DNA of 64,000 bases. Source: Tanypteryx hageni (lineage: Eukaryota; Arthropoda; Insecta; Odonata; Petaluridae). The stretch lies in contig CM054112.1 in NCBI GenBank assembly GCA_028673005.1, positions 193,151,451 to 193,215,450 on the forward strand. Direction: 5' to 3'. Below the pieces are notes generated by a model. That model saw only the letters and a list, made by a program, of their open reading frames with translations. It ran no database searches and was not told the DNA's origin. Within the stretch, counting starts at the first letter, position 1, and every line of letters starts with the position of its first letter. The translations under genes were made by a program, and so were the position numbers. Shown piece after piece: positions 47,390 through 58,762 of the stretch.

Positions 47390-48035
47390 ACCTCCACCAC
47401 TGTACCCCATTCCTACCTCCACCTCTCTCCTTCACTCCTCCCCCTCATTCTTCCTCCTCGCCCCCCCCCTCTCTCCCCCCAATCTCCTCACATCCCTATC
47501 CCCAATCCTCTCCTTCACTCCTACCACTTCTCTGCTCCACTCACTCACTTCTGTCGCTCACTCTTCCCCCAATCCCCCCCAATCTCCCCTATTTTTACCC
47601 CCACTCCTCCACTCCACTTCCCCCCACTCATCCTCCATACCTACCCCACTCCTCCCCCTCTCCTCTCATTGATTCCCCTCACTCCCCTCCCCACTCACTC
47701 CTTCCCCATACTCCACCCTCTGCTTCTTCGCCACGGCAAATCCCCTCCTCTCCCTCTGTCTCTACAATCTCACTTCCCTCTCCAGCTCTCCTTTAACAAC
47801 GATTATTTCCATTGAGTATCCTACGCTCATTCATCTTAACGCCCAGCTCCATCTTAAAACTCTTCCCGCCCTTTCCTCTCTCCCTCTACCTGCCTCCTTC
47901 CTCTCCCAAATTGTGAGCTCCCTTCCTCCCTCTCCCACCCAGATCTCCTCCATTTATCTCCCCTCTCTCCTTCGCCGCATTCCACCTCGGCCATCCTCAA
48001 ACCCTTTTGCTTCCTCTTCCTTCCCGCCTTTCCTA
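47390..48035 (+). repeat. Pyrimidine-rich low-complexity block
   Basis: C-rich CTCCCC and CACTCCTCC words over 47390-47700, with a second CT patch at 47860-47990. Degenerate. Confidence 0.75.
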
Positions 48036-48538
48036 GAGCCGCTTGCCCCTTTCTAATTGGGTGGGCAACTCCCAAGGGGCCCCCGAGGATGCGGGTCTGG
48101 TGCTGGATGGTGGGGATGGGCAGGAAGACCTGGAAGTCTCAGAGCAGGGAGACCGATCTCCCTTTCCGTTCCGAGCGAAATGTCTTCCTCCTTCCTCCTC
48201 CTCATTACTTCCTTCTCTCTCTCTCTCTCTCTCCACTCCCTCTCTTCTAGCTCGCTATCCCTCTCTTCTCTCTCAGCCTTTTAATTGGGCAAAAATGCCG
48301 GGGCCGCAGGAGATTCGGGCAGAGGCAGTCAACCGGACGACCCCCTCGCTTCATCTTCCTACCCCCGAAGTTCTTCGCACTCTTTTGTCTCCTTCCCCTC
48401 TTTTGCAGTCCCATCCATTCCTCATCCCCTTCTCCTCTTGCTCCCTCTTTCCCCAATTTTTCGATTTAATATTTCTACCTCTAGGCTCTTAATCGTACTC
48501 ATTTCCCGGTCTCTCCTTGCTCGTTTGTCGTCTTTACA
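48036..48538. other. Unique sequence with CT patch
   Basis: A short CT array at 48214-48236. No gene seen. Confidence 0.4.
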
Positions 48539-48546
48539 CTGTAATG

Positions 48547-48852
48547 CAGGGGTCACTAAACATTTTAATAAAAAGGGCAGTATGAGGTTTTATACACCGC
48601 TATGCGTGCCACATCCGAACTTGATCTGGCCGTTTGAGAATTGTTTTAGTTTTGTATTGTGTCGTATGCGAATACTAAAGGTATATTGTATCCACGTACT
48701 CCAACAATAGTTTATTTTTGATTAATCATATCTAATAACACCCACTGCTAGCAAACATACGCATATGCATGTCTCGAAGAAATTGATGAGGTTAGGGATG
48801 TAAACACTGCGCGGGTCGGATATGGCCCGAGGGCCTAGTTTTGGATCCAATG
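48547..48852. mobile_element. hAT-type MITE, 306 bp
   Basis: The left end CAGGGGTCACTAAACATTTT and the right side GGTCGGATATGGCCCGAGGGCC, ending GGATCCAATG, have the composition of hAT elements. The flanks CTGTAATG (48539-48546) and CTCTAGTG (48853-48860) agree at six of eight positions. GGATGTAAACACT (48796-48808) recurs inside the neighbouring MITE at 50994-51006, in the same position relative to the right end. No protein. Confidence 0.62.
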
Positions 48853-48860
48853 CTCTAGTG

Positions 48861-50755
48861 GGATAGCATTTTTAATCGGTAAATGTACTCCCGCTTTGCC
48901 AACATCCGTAGTCTTACTAGGTTATATCGGCGGGGAGCTGACGCTAGAAATTGAACAAGTGAGATATTAACCGTTCTCAGTTTTTAATTTTTCTCAATGA
49001 TGCGAGTGGTTGCTCCAACCACTCCAACCCTCTATTTTCTGCTTTTCTTGATAAAATCTTCCAATCATTTTACAGCGTTTCTTTGCAGATGGTATTTAGT
49101 ATCTCTTCTGAACCCGATGGAATTGATAAAATTACAAGACGATGATTCTTAGGTTTAAATTTCATTCCATCACGGTGTCAAAAGTTAAATCTAGGATAAT
49201 TGACGGTTCCATAATCTTAGGTAAAATGAAACATTCGTCCATTGCTTCGCTTACAAAACTCACTGCTCACTTCTCTACGCAACCTCTTCTCTCCTCTCTA
49301 GACTCACATTTCCAAACTATTTACTCCACCTCCCTATTCTTCTTGCAATTCTATTTCTAGCGGCTGGACTCCTGAACGCTTTACCCATTTTGTGATATGA
49401 AAGTCTCTTTTAATGTGATTCAATCGGCCTACCTTCACTCGCGTACCTAGCCTTGAGAAGCAGATAGCAGATTTCCTGCAGCGGCGACAGACCTGTTCTT
49501 GGTCTGAGTCACAGTCAATTTTACCAGCTTTTACTATCATTCATTAATGTCCTTGCTCACTATTCAACGTGTTTTTGCCTGCGCAGCTATTGGCGAAAGA
49601 AAGTCTCACTTTGAGTTAACCTTGCCGATGAAGAGCGAGATCAATTTTATTAAGAACGCAGTTTTTATACCGTTGACTCATTGTCATTCGCGTTTGTCCT
49701 TTTCACCGTTTACAATCTTTACCTTTGAGAACCTTTTTCTTCGCGAATGGCGAAGAATTACTTTTCCTAGCTTTTCATCTGTCGATTAAAACTAATGACT
49801 TTTGCCTCTCTCACCTAAAAGGTCCTAACAGTCGCCATTTTTGCGTTAATGACGTAATTGTTGATGCGCCGATGAATCTCATACCAATCAACAGGCGCCA
49901 TTTTGTAGCTCCGTGCTCTCCAGCTGTACAGCCTATCATCCACCTTCATTCTTTCGCGTTGTCTTCTTTGATCATCCTCTTCCTTCTTCCTCAATCCTGT
50001 TCTGATCTTTTCTCTGCGCTCTCTCGCACCGTCTCTCTTTTCTCTTTCTCTCTCATTCGTTCCTTATCTTTGAAAAGTGAGCGCAACTCCACCGACGATC
50101 CCCTCAATCCGCGCATAACACTCTTCGCCTCCTCCTTATCCGTTCCCACGGGAATGTTCTCGCTTTACAAGCCGCGTTATGGACACGAAAACGTTTCCGT
50201 GCCCGTCTCCATGGAAAATCGACATATTTCGATATTGGGAGGGGATACTATGGCCAAGTCCATTTTTTTAAATGAAGAAAATTGAGGATCTGAATGGTTT
50301 TTATAAGGTGGGCCGTTGGCATTTCGGTTTTCTGTGAAATATTTTTGCTGTTCTCTCTCTTTCTCTCTTATTCGTGACGAATATGAACACGCGTAAGGAC
50401 TCGTTTTTTTGTGAGATTTGTGTATTTTTTGTGGAGTTTTCGAGGAATTCGGATAACTTTCTCGGAATTTTTTTGTATTCTTCTTTCGAAATGCATGTCT
50501 CCCTCGTGCGGGGTGGTTGGGGCGAAGGGTCGATTTTACGGTATTCTCGCACGCGAGCCCGTCATTTGTTATGATCTAGTTGTGTTTGTGTCTACCATGA
50601 CGAAATGTGGTATTTCGTGTGGACGATATAGAGTTCGCTCGGTGCTTTACGTCTGTTACACGAAGAACGACTTACTCTTGCTCGTGTCGTATTTATCGGG
50701 CGGTTTTTGTCCAATTGGTTTTATTTTTATGTTTCGGTAAAAGAAGGGGATGTAG
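48861..50755. other. Unique sequence, no gene seen
   Basis: AT-rich. A 186-codon plus-strand frame (49725-50285) is serine/leucine-rich and unrecognised. Confidence 0.4.
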
Positions 50756-50766
50756 AGTATGTAACA

Positions 50767-51085
50767 CAGGGGTCGGCAACATACGGCCCGCGGGCCGGAT
50801 GCGGCCCCCTAGAGCACTTTATGCGGCCTGCGAAGCCATAATGAAAAAGTGATCGGTACAATTTAACGGCAAATTTCGCATTTTTCCAGTAAAATTTTTG
50901 TCTCAAAATCTTTTCTGACGAATATTTAACGCTGGTAAATTATTTAGATATGATTTTTACCAATACGAGATTACAGAATCTCCGGAAAACTTCGGATGTA
51001 AACACTCGTCCGGGCCGCCGAAGTACTCGTGAAGCAATCACATTACGAATGTGGCCCGCCAGGCACAAAAGGTCGCCGACCCCTA
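50767..51085. mobile_element. hAT-type MITE with perfect 8-bp duplication, 319 bp
   Basis: The left end CAGGGGTCGGCAACATACGG leads into GCCCGCGGGCC. The reverse-complemented right end is TAGGGGTCGGCGACC, leading to GGCGGGCC. ATGTAACA stands on both sides (50759-50766 and 51086-51093), a perfect 8-bp target duplication. The interior has no transposase and a TTTT-rich middle. It is the youngest-looking MITE in the window. It lies next to, and possibly within, the dispersed repeat that follows. Confidence 0.9.
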
Positions 51086-51129
51086 ATGTAACAACTAGGT
51101 TAATCTGTTGTATTTCATTGCGTTGTAAT

Positions 51130-51419
51130 AGTTTACAACTTATCGTCTCGTTACCTCGTTCATCAGAAAACTTAGCCGAAGGATTGCTGGGAATAATTGA
51201 TACAGCCACATATATCGAAAAACACGACCAATATGATAAACTGAGTGAGATAGACATTAGGACAGAGCGATATCTATGTTCATTTTTTCCTTGGATGATC
51301 GGAGATCATAATGGGATACTCAATTTTCCCTGCGAGTGAGATTTTTTTAGGAATCTGCCACACTAAGCCCCCTGCCATCCAGGTTTCCGGTGAATTGCAG
51401 GGTATTATGTAGATGTAGA
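51130..51419 (-). repeat. Copy 2 of an insect-type dispersed repeat
   Basis: The minus strand reads CTACATCTACATAATACCC, CTGCAATTCACC, TGGATGGCAGGGGGC, then CTCACTCGCAGGGAAAA, ATCGCTCTGTCC and ATCATATTGGTCG. The order matches the copy at 8945 on plus. The part between 51130 and 51223 fits less clearly. The repeat is familiar to me from orthopteran and other insect DNA; class unknown. Confidence 0.65.
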
Positions 51420-52560
51420 GGTTCACAAATCTATTCTTTTCCTCGAAATCGCCAAAAAAAGACTTTCAAAATGGCCAACTATTTTAAACGCCTTGTCGGT
51501 AACCCCGTAGAAAGTCCTTTTTCTCTATTATATAGGTTTAAAAACGTATTCTTATGCCAGAATAACTTTTCTCGAACCTAATTCCGACGTCTCTCCTTCC
51601 CCCCTTGAGATGAAAGTTCTTTCTACTTCTCTCTCCACTTAAACGAAACCATTTTCACCAATTTGCCGTGTAACTCTCCCTCCTATAAGCATCTCCCCTT
51701 TCCATCCCCCCCTCTGTCTTCGCTCGTTCCGGAAGTTCGTACGTCGTCGAGAGAATTTCCCTAAAATTTGGTCGACAAATAACCCCCTCGGAGATGAAAG
51801 AGAGAGAGAGAGAAGAGGAGGTAACGAGATAAACCACCTCTCCACTCCATTTTCTACCGTATATGTGTGTGTGCCTCTGCATTCTGTTCGAGGCGCAAGA
51901 GTTGAGAGGGGGAGGGGAAGTAAAACCGATCCATTTTATACTTCACCCAAGGTTACGCCCGCCTTTTGTACCTCACCGAGAGACCTCTTTCTCTATCCTC
52001 CCGGTTTTGATACCTGAGTTGTAGGAGGTAGAGTAAAATACCTGCGTTCATTTGTACGTTTGTGCGTGTTTGGGAGAGGAGTGCGAAGAGGACCAATTTC
52101 AAGTTTCGGTAGAAAAGGGGGAATTCGGAGGGAGGAGGCAATATCCCCGTCGCAAAGGGATGAGGTCTTCCTTGCCTTGGAATGGGCACGGCACAGTTGG
52201 GAGAGAAAGAGAGACAGAGGGAGATAAGAGAAGGGGAGGAGGCGTAGAAGGAGACGGGTATTTTTTTAAGGCGGTAACATTCTTGGGAAGCAATTCGCGA
52301 GATAGGAGCCGCAACGTCCCTGAACGGCCCCTTATAGTCTGCACTGCGACTCTTGAAGGGATTGGCGTGACGGGAGAGACGTCGCCGCCGAGCGCTGGTA
52401 GTTTCGGAAGAGCCTGATGCGGCGCTGGGACGCGCCACCGCCGGCTTCTAGTTAACGCGGGTCGCCCGTCTTCTCACCACTCTTCTTATTCTTCTGCTCC
52501 CACAATTCCCCTCCTTGGAAACTCCCCGTTGCCGCACGCGGCTTTGGGTTCTCGGAGTCC
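51420..52560. other. Unique sequence, no gene seen
   Basis: Short purine patches only, at 51797-51820 and 52200-52245. Confidence 0.4.
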
Positions 52561-52630
52561 GCTCCTCTCACTTTCTTCTTCTCCTTTCTTCTCTCTCTCG
52601 ATTCTTCTCGCCCATTTCCCGCTTCCCTTA

Positions 52631-52694
<64 letters not shown>

Positions 52695-52735
52695 TCCCCC
52701 AAATCACTCCCCCTTTCACTCCTCTCTCACTCGAC
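52560..52735 (+). repeat. (CT)n microsatellite in a pyrimidine patch
   Basis: About 27 perfect TC units at 52639-52692, flanked by degenerate CT-rich sequence. Confidence 0.97.
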
Positions 52736-53690
52736 CAAAAATTATGCGGCGGGAAGACGCCGGCGGGACAAATAACTCACAGTATGTTCTAGTCGTAAAC
52801 ATGGAAGTTGCATTTACAACCCTGGTATTCACCTCTCCCTCCTTCCCGTCTTTTTCTATCTCTCTTCCCCCCTCTCTCTCTATTCCCGCAGTTGCATGCG
52901 GAAGTTGTGTTTGTGCGGTGGGACGGGACTTCCTCCGGATACGCACTCGGTTAATTTTTTTTTCTGACGAAAAAATATGCGTGTTTACGGCCGATCTTTA
53001 TCTCTTCCCATCTCTCTCTCTCTCTCACATCCCATTCAAATTCGAATGTTGCCGCGAAAAACTTCCGTATTTTTTTATTTGTTAGCGTGCCTATTTTTCG
53101 GCGTCGGCTTTTAAATTCTCCTATTTCTCCATCGTTACCCTTTTCCGCGTAATTTCCTGGAAGAGATCGCGCGATTTTTTATATCCCGGTTATCTCTTGT
53201 CATCTTGCGATGTGGCGCAAGTTTTGTCCTGTCCTTTCCTATCTTTCTTTCCCTATAGCGCTTCGATGTCGACTTTCCGGAAATGGTCTATATTTAACGG
53301 CGATGGATGTTTGGTCATTGGATGTTGAATCATTTCTCCCGAGGAAAGTTCTTGCTTGCGCAAGTTTCATGCTCAAGGAGATCAAGTCAATTTATGCGAC
53401 GGGAATTTCCCCTATGCAAATAATTCTCGAGTTTCCTTCTTGAAAACTCATCGGTAGCCGCATATATTATTAACAATAATAAAAATTATGGTTGTCTACG
53501 AGTTCTCTTATTCGTGGATTAATTTTAAAACCAAGTTCATCGAATGCGTTATTATCTTATGGTCGATTCATTTTGATCGGTTTCTCGCTTGAATTACCCA
53601 TCCGACGTCGAGTTGAGGGCATTTTTAGTGCTTTTCGTCATTGATGAAAATCACTATTATCTTCGTGATGTCCGTCCGTCCGTACGCATA
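52736..53690. other. Unique sequence, no gene seen
   Basis: T-rich with CT patches near 52835-52885 and 53010-53035. A CCGTCCGTCCGTACGCATA word at 53671-53690 leads into the tandem array. Confidence 0.4.
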
Positions 53691-54510
53691 TATCAGGGAA
53701 GAATTGGCTGAGCCGATTTCAACCAAATTTGGCACATTGAATATTCATATAAATTAACGGCCAAAATGACATATTTGGACATGATCGACTCAGCAGGGGT
53801 ATCACATTTGCAAAGTTAAACTTTTCGATAATTATGAATTTGGAAGGAATTGGCTCAACCGATTTCAATAAAATTTTGTATGAAGTAGGCGTGTAACATA
53901 AAGAAACAAAACCAAGGTGTTTAGTATAGATATAGAAAGCAGGGCTGTCACAATACAAGAAATAAAAAAAATCTTTTCAAACATATTTGTGTTGAAATGT
54001 CTTAATCAATTTTAACCAAATTTAATATTTATAATGTACACATATATAGAAAACCATAATAGCATATTTAAACTGAATAAGTTAAACAGGGGTGCCACAA
54101 TTACAAATTAATTCTTTCATTTATTATGGAGTAGGAAGGAAGCTGAACGGATTTCAATTAAATTTTGTATATAAGATTTGTACAACATACCATAATGAAA
54201 TCAAGATGTTTAAAGCGGAGCTAAAGAGCAGGGATACCACAGTAAAAAGTAAAATAATATTTATTTTACACGTAATTCTAGAGAACTGACGGCATGGATT
54301 TTCACTAAATATGATGTATATAATCTTTATATAAATAAATAACAAAATTATCATATTTAAACAGGGTCGACTAAACAGGGCTACCACAATATCAAAGTTA
54401 GAATTTGTTAATTAGTTAATTTCAAAGAAATTTCGGTATAGAATGGCGAAACGAAATGAACATGTTTAAAAAAGATCTAAAAAGCAGGGTTGCCACAATA
54501 TAAGGAAAAA
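53691..54510 (+). repeat. Diverged tandem array, period about 146 bp
   Basis: Two motifs alternate. One is GGCTGARCCGATTTCAAYC followed by AAATTTKG (near 53706, 53855, 53996, 54140 and 54287). The other is GCAGGGNTRYCACA, starting at 53793, 53939, 54086, 54228, 54375 and 54484. The spacings are 146, 147, 142, 147 and 109. Between motifs the sequence is AT-rich and greatly diverged. Comparable arrays are known to me from the non-coding part of some arthropod transposons, possibly Helitrons, but no Helitron end or protein is visible. Confidence 0.85.
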
Positions 54511-55780
54511 TAATTTTTGGTTATCAAAGCAAATATATTAGTATACGGCGAATTTGACGAAAAGCACTTCTGTACCAGGGGGAACCCGTGTACGTCCCTA
54601 CTTGTTTTTCGTTCTCTTGCCTTAACAAGGTTTTGAAGGGGTCGTCTATCTTTCCTCCTTTCACACCCTCACTTCCTTGTGGCCGCCTAATTTCATCACC
54701 GTCTGATGATGCCCACCTTGAAATCGGTCCAAGAGAAAGTATGCTCTTGCTCATTTTACGGCGTAAAATTCTGGCGAAAGAGAAAAATGACGGTTATCTG
54801 TCGTTACATTTCATTTCTGGGTTGGGAAAATGCATCAACATTTTTGTTGACGAAACTAGCTTGTTATGCCTCAACCGAATGGGAGAATAATTCCCAGTTA
54901 TCACATTTTCACATTGTGAGGAAGTTTTGTGTCCAACATGCCATATGATGGCGTCAGCGTGCGGCCTCGTATTTATGGCTTTCGGTGAGATATATCTAGA
55001 TTGTATATGCACGTGCGATAATTATATTTGAAGTTATAAGCAAGTTCTCTGTGTCACGCAGGCAAATTTATCAAAAGATTTGAGCCACATTTTGTACGGC
55101 CAGTCGCAACGATTTAGACGCGCTTGCCGATTTTACAAATTAATCGATCTAAATGTTTTTTCTCTTTGTAGCGTTCTCTATTGCGCGTTCTTGACCAATG
55201 AAAACAATCTAAATGTTGTGTGTAAGCTATTTACGGTTTTTTAAAAGCCTCTACCGAGTGGTATCATTATTCGCAAATTTCTTTCACGCTCCATTTCCCA
55301 ACCCCATTCTTCCAGAGGCTGCCAAATCGGGAGCGTCAGAAAAATAAAGATAAAACAAAAACGCGACGCGTTTGCCAGCTACGCGCGCTCGGAAAAATAA
55401 CAAACCCTTCGAACCAATGGCCGGAACAATTAACAAATACTGCTCCCGAAGGAGACACGATTAAAAAATAAATATATACTGAAATCTTTCGGCGAGTTCC
55501 CGCGACGATACCGCCCGCGGAAGGGACGTGGGAGGATAAAAAAAAGCTAGGCGTCGATTCAGTCACCGTTGCAGTCAAAAGGAGTCGATAATAAACCATT
55601 TAGCTTCCTTCTCGCGTTTCCCTCTCTCATGCCCCATCACGTTCCACTCGTTTGTGCTCTCTCTTTCATCTTCCGCCTTTCCGGCTATCTATATCCCAAA
55701 GGTCGCTTTTTTACCGCATTCCCACCTCATTTAATATTTTACAAAAGGTAGCACCCTCGCTGGATATTATATGTAGGTCC
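54511..55780. other. Unique sequence, no gene seen
   Basis: AT-rich, no tandem structure and no credible coding frame. Confidence 0.4.
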
Positions 55781-55917
55781 TCGCTCCTCCGTGCCTCCAC
55801 GGGTGGCGAATGTCTCTGAAAAGCTGTCTTGTTTCTGCAATTTTAATTCTCATTACAACCATCTTATGTGTGTTAATTTCTGTTTTTATATGTATTTTGA
55901 TATGTATAGGTATTTTG

Positions 55918-55918
<1 letters not shown>

Positions 55919-55975
<57 letters not shown>
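55919..55975 (+). repeat. (TA)n microsatellite
   Basis: About 28 TA units, lying about 50 bp upstream of the AAAT-type tail of a probable retroelement. Confidence 0.97.
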
Positions 55976-55979
<4 letters not shown>

Positions 55980-56052
55980 TTGGGTGTATCCAATGTAAAG
56001 GCCAATGTGCTGTTTTTGGACCAAAATAAATAATAAATAAATAAATAAATTT
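55976..56052 (+). repeat. Probable retroelement 3' tail, (AATA)n
   Basis: GTGCTGTTTTTGGACCAAAA leads into AATAAATAATAAATAAATAA. A unique end followed by an AAAT-type tail resembles the LINE 3' end at 36.7 kb. No coding part is recognisable upstream. Confidence 0.5.
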
Positions 56053-56069
56053 CGCCCGTTCCACCCAAC

Positions 56070-56150
56070 ATAAAGAGGCGAGGTTGGCCTCCGTCTACCG
56101 CGGAGGTCTCCGATTTGATCCCCAATACCTACGATAATTGCTCTCCTCTG
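56070..56150 (+). repeat. tRNA-like segment, possible SINE head
   Basis: GAGGTTGGCCTCCGTC could act as an A box and GATTTGATCCCC (56112-56123) as a B box at normal distance, with CGCGGAGG between. It begins right after the AATA tail of the previous element. Degenerate. Confidence 0.3.
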
Positions 56151-56459
56151 TTATCATCTCTGCCGTTGTTAAGACGATTAGATCCATGCCGCCGCCGCCA
56201 CGCCATAGAACCCGGGAAACTTTCTTTTTTTTTCTTGGAGCCTTCAAAAGGTTGAGGTGATGAAAAGAGTTTTGCCTTTTCGTCGAACCACGGATCCCAT
56301 AAGACGGTGATGTAGCGTACCTATTGTTGACTGAGAGAGAAAGAGTTTCGTCTATTCTCTCCCCCCCCCCCTTTCTCCTCGCCTTCATCTCAAGGTTTTC
56401 ATCCTCTTTTTAACCATCACGGGACCCTTTAAGGCGTAGGCTTCGGAAAGGAAAATTTT

Positions 56460-57340
56460 CCTCAATCTCCATCCTCTCTCTCCCTCTTTTCATTCTCTCC
56501 ACTTCTTCCGGGAACCTCTCTCAGCCTTTCCGATCTCTTGATAATCAGGTCCAGGTCTTAGCTTTTCCAGTCATCCAAGACCCGTCGCTTACCTCCCACC
56601 TCTCTCTCACTCCCTTCATCTCTCATTTCCCCTCTTTTCTCCCTCCCTCCTTCTGTCCCTCTCCATCCTTCCCTCCCCATCCTTCTCTCCCGCTTTCCCT
56701 CCCTCTCTACATCCTTCCCTTCCTTTCCCTCCCTCTCTCCATCACTCCCTCCCGCCTTTCATCCCTCTCTCCACCCTTCCCTCCCTTTTCCCTCTCTCTC
56801 CCTCCCTCCCTCCATCCATCCCTCCCTCCCTCCCTCCATCCCTCCCTCCCTCCCTCCATCCATCCATCCCTCCCTCCATCCATCCCTCCCTCCCTCCCTC
56901 CATCCGTCCCTCCCTCCCTCCCTCCCTCCCTCCATCCCTCCCTCCCTCCATCCCTTCTCTCCATCCGGCCATCTCCCTCTCTTTTCTTCTCTCCGGCGCC
57001 AACCTTCATTCATCCCTTTTTTCCTCTCCGCGCTCGCGACTTATTCCCTGGTGGATATTTTTTCCTCAATCGCCGCCCACTCCCATTCCCTACTTCGATT
57101 GAATCTCCTTTAATCTCCTCCCACTCTCTTCCTCCCTCCGCTCTACATCCCTCCCTCCGCTCTACCTCCCTCCCTCCGCTCTACCTCCCTCCCTCCGCTC
57201 TACCACCCTCCCTCCGCTCTACCACCCTCCCTCCGCTCTACCTCCCTCCCTCCGCTCCTCCTCCCTCCCCCAACTCTCCTTCCTCTCTCATTCACTTCCT
57301 CCAATTTTCTCCCTTACCTCTCTCTCTATCCCCCAGACTT
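56460..57340 (+). repeat. Pyrimidine domain with CCCTCCATCC and 19-bp arrays
   Basis: A CCCTCCCTCCATCC array (56795-56960) is followed by a precise 19-bp array in which CCGCTCTAC recurs at 57138, 57157, 57176, 57195, 57214, 57233 and, with a substitution, 57252. The flanks are degenerate CT. Confidence 0.95.
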
Positions 57341-57654
57341 CAACCTGTTGTCAAGACCCGAGATTTAATTTTCCTTTTAAGCCGGACGGGCGGTCTTATT
57401 TTCGGCCGCCCTTCCCCGATTCGCTAATTATGTTCGAAAAAGAGGTTAATGTATCTCGATTTTGCCGTTTGTGTGTGTGTGTGCGTTAATAATTTTAAAA
57501 TGAAAAAACTCTGTTAGCGGGTTGTCAGAATCAGGCTCCATCCGCCTACGCACAGAACAACAATATTCGAAATTGCCTTTTCTTCACCTGATTCTGAGGG
57601 TTCTATTTTTAGCGGTGCTTAAACTTTTTCGATCGATTTGCAATCTTCCGCGAG

Positions 57655-57656
<2 letters not shown>

Positions 57657-57702
<46 letters not shown>
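57657..57702 (+). repeat. (TA)n microsatellite
   Basis: About 22 TA units in AT-rich unique sequence. Confidence 0.97.
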
Positions 57703-57704
<2 letters not shown>

Positions 57705-57847
57705 TACGTTTGTGATGTTTCTGTGTTTTAGTGTTCTTTTACGTATGTCGCTTCGACATCCCCGGGGCCTCGCCAACCTGAGGTCGTCCGATTGGTGAGT
57801 GTTCGCTGGGTTTCCTCATCCCAACACCTTGTTGCCATCCATATATC

Positions 57848-57855
<8 letters not shown>

Positions 57856-57922
<67 letters not shown>
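57856..57922 (+). repeat. (TA)n microsatellite, left of the composite
   Basis: About 33 TA units preceded by ATGTGTG. Confidence 0.97.
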
Positions 57923-57924
<2 letters not shown>

Positions 57925-57934
57925 TCTATTAGAG

Positions 57935-58757
57935 AGGTGGGCAGGAGGGCCATTTGGCTTGGGCCTCAAGCTCAAGGGGGCCTCAAATTTTGACAGTTGT
58001 TCAGAGACGGATTTATGTACAGGCGCAATCTGGGCGCCTCATCGAAAAGAGAGCCTCACCAAATGTCGATTTTAGCCTGTTCCTCTTATTTTCCGAAAAG
58101 CTGAAGTGACATTGCACGTAACTTACAATTAGATTTTGAATCAATAATTAATCAGAAAGAAAAGCTAGAAAAGCATTTCGCAAATAAAAAATTATTCAAA
58201 TAATTTATTATTTATTTATTTATCTTTTTATCCATCGAAATATCAATAATGAATGTTGAATAGAACATGCCAAAAAATATAAAATACGATTTTCTTACTT
58301 TGTTCTTGCACGACGTTCATGTATTACGTAACCCATCTTCCCCAGTTTCTGATAACGGATATAATCCTTCGTAACCCCCAATTAGATCCCCCTCTCTCCT
58401 CTCACGTAACGCACAGAATTTTCCATTTTACACTCACTTTTTAAAAAAAATTCTCTAGAGGGCCATTTCAATGTGGTCTGCATTATTGGCTGGGTAGAAA
58501 GCACTGTAAGCAACACATTTTTTCGGATTATATCTTTTCTTTAATGGATCAGAAGATTTTATGAAAGAGTGCTACATAGTGCAAGCTTGAATCTCCTACC
58601 CCCAATGTAACCCGCTGTAACCATTCAGCGAACCCCGATAACCAAGGTGGGTTACGTAATGCTTAAACGCTTCCTTATGGGAATTTTTTAAATTTTTATT
58701 ACGGTGAAGGGCCTCAAAATCTGGAAGTGGCCCGGACCTCTGAGTCTCTCGGAGGGC

Positions 58758-58760
<3 letters not shown>
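57935..58760. mobile_element. Composite of nested MITE-like sequences
   Basis: The outer ends read GAGGTGGGCAGGAGGGCC on the left and, reverse-complemented, CAGAGGTCCGGGCC on the right, with GGGCCTCAAA words just inside both. At 58002, CAGAGACGGATTTATG resembles the left end of the hAT MITE at 33862 (14 of 16). A third element lies at 58314-58669. A TTTA run sits at 58208-58222. No target duplication could be assigned to the outer unit, so its limits are approximate. Confidence 0.45.
58314..58669. mobile_element. MITE with ATTACGTAACCCA inverted ends
   Basis: ATTACGTAACCCATCTT (58323-58339) is matched by its inverse AAGGTGGGTTACGTAAT (58644-58660) at 16 of 17 positions. Six of nine further bases outward also pair. 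Inside, CGTAACCCCC and GTAACCCGC words recur. Ends with ATTACGTAAC are common in arthropod MITEs; I do not assign a superfamily. Confidence 0.65.

Positions 58761-58762
<2 letters not shown>

Noticed and set aside
49725..50285. 186-codon plus-strand frame
   Set aside because: No recognisable domain; serine/leucine-rich part follows a CT-rich patch.
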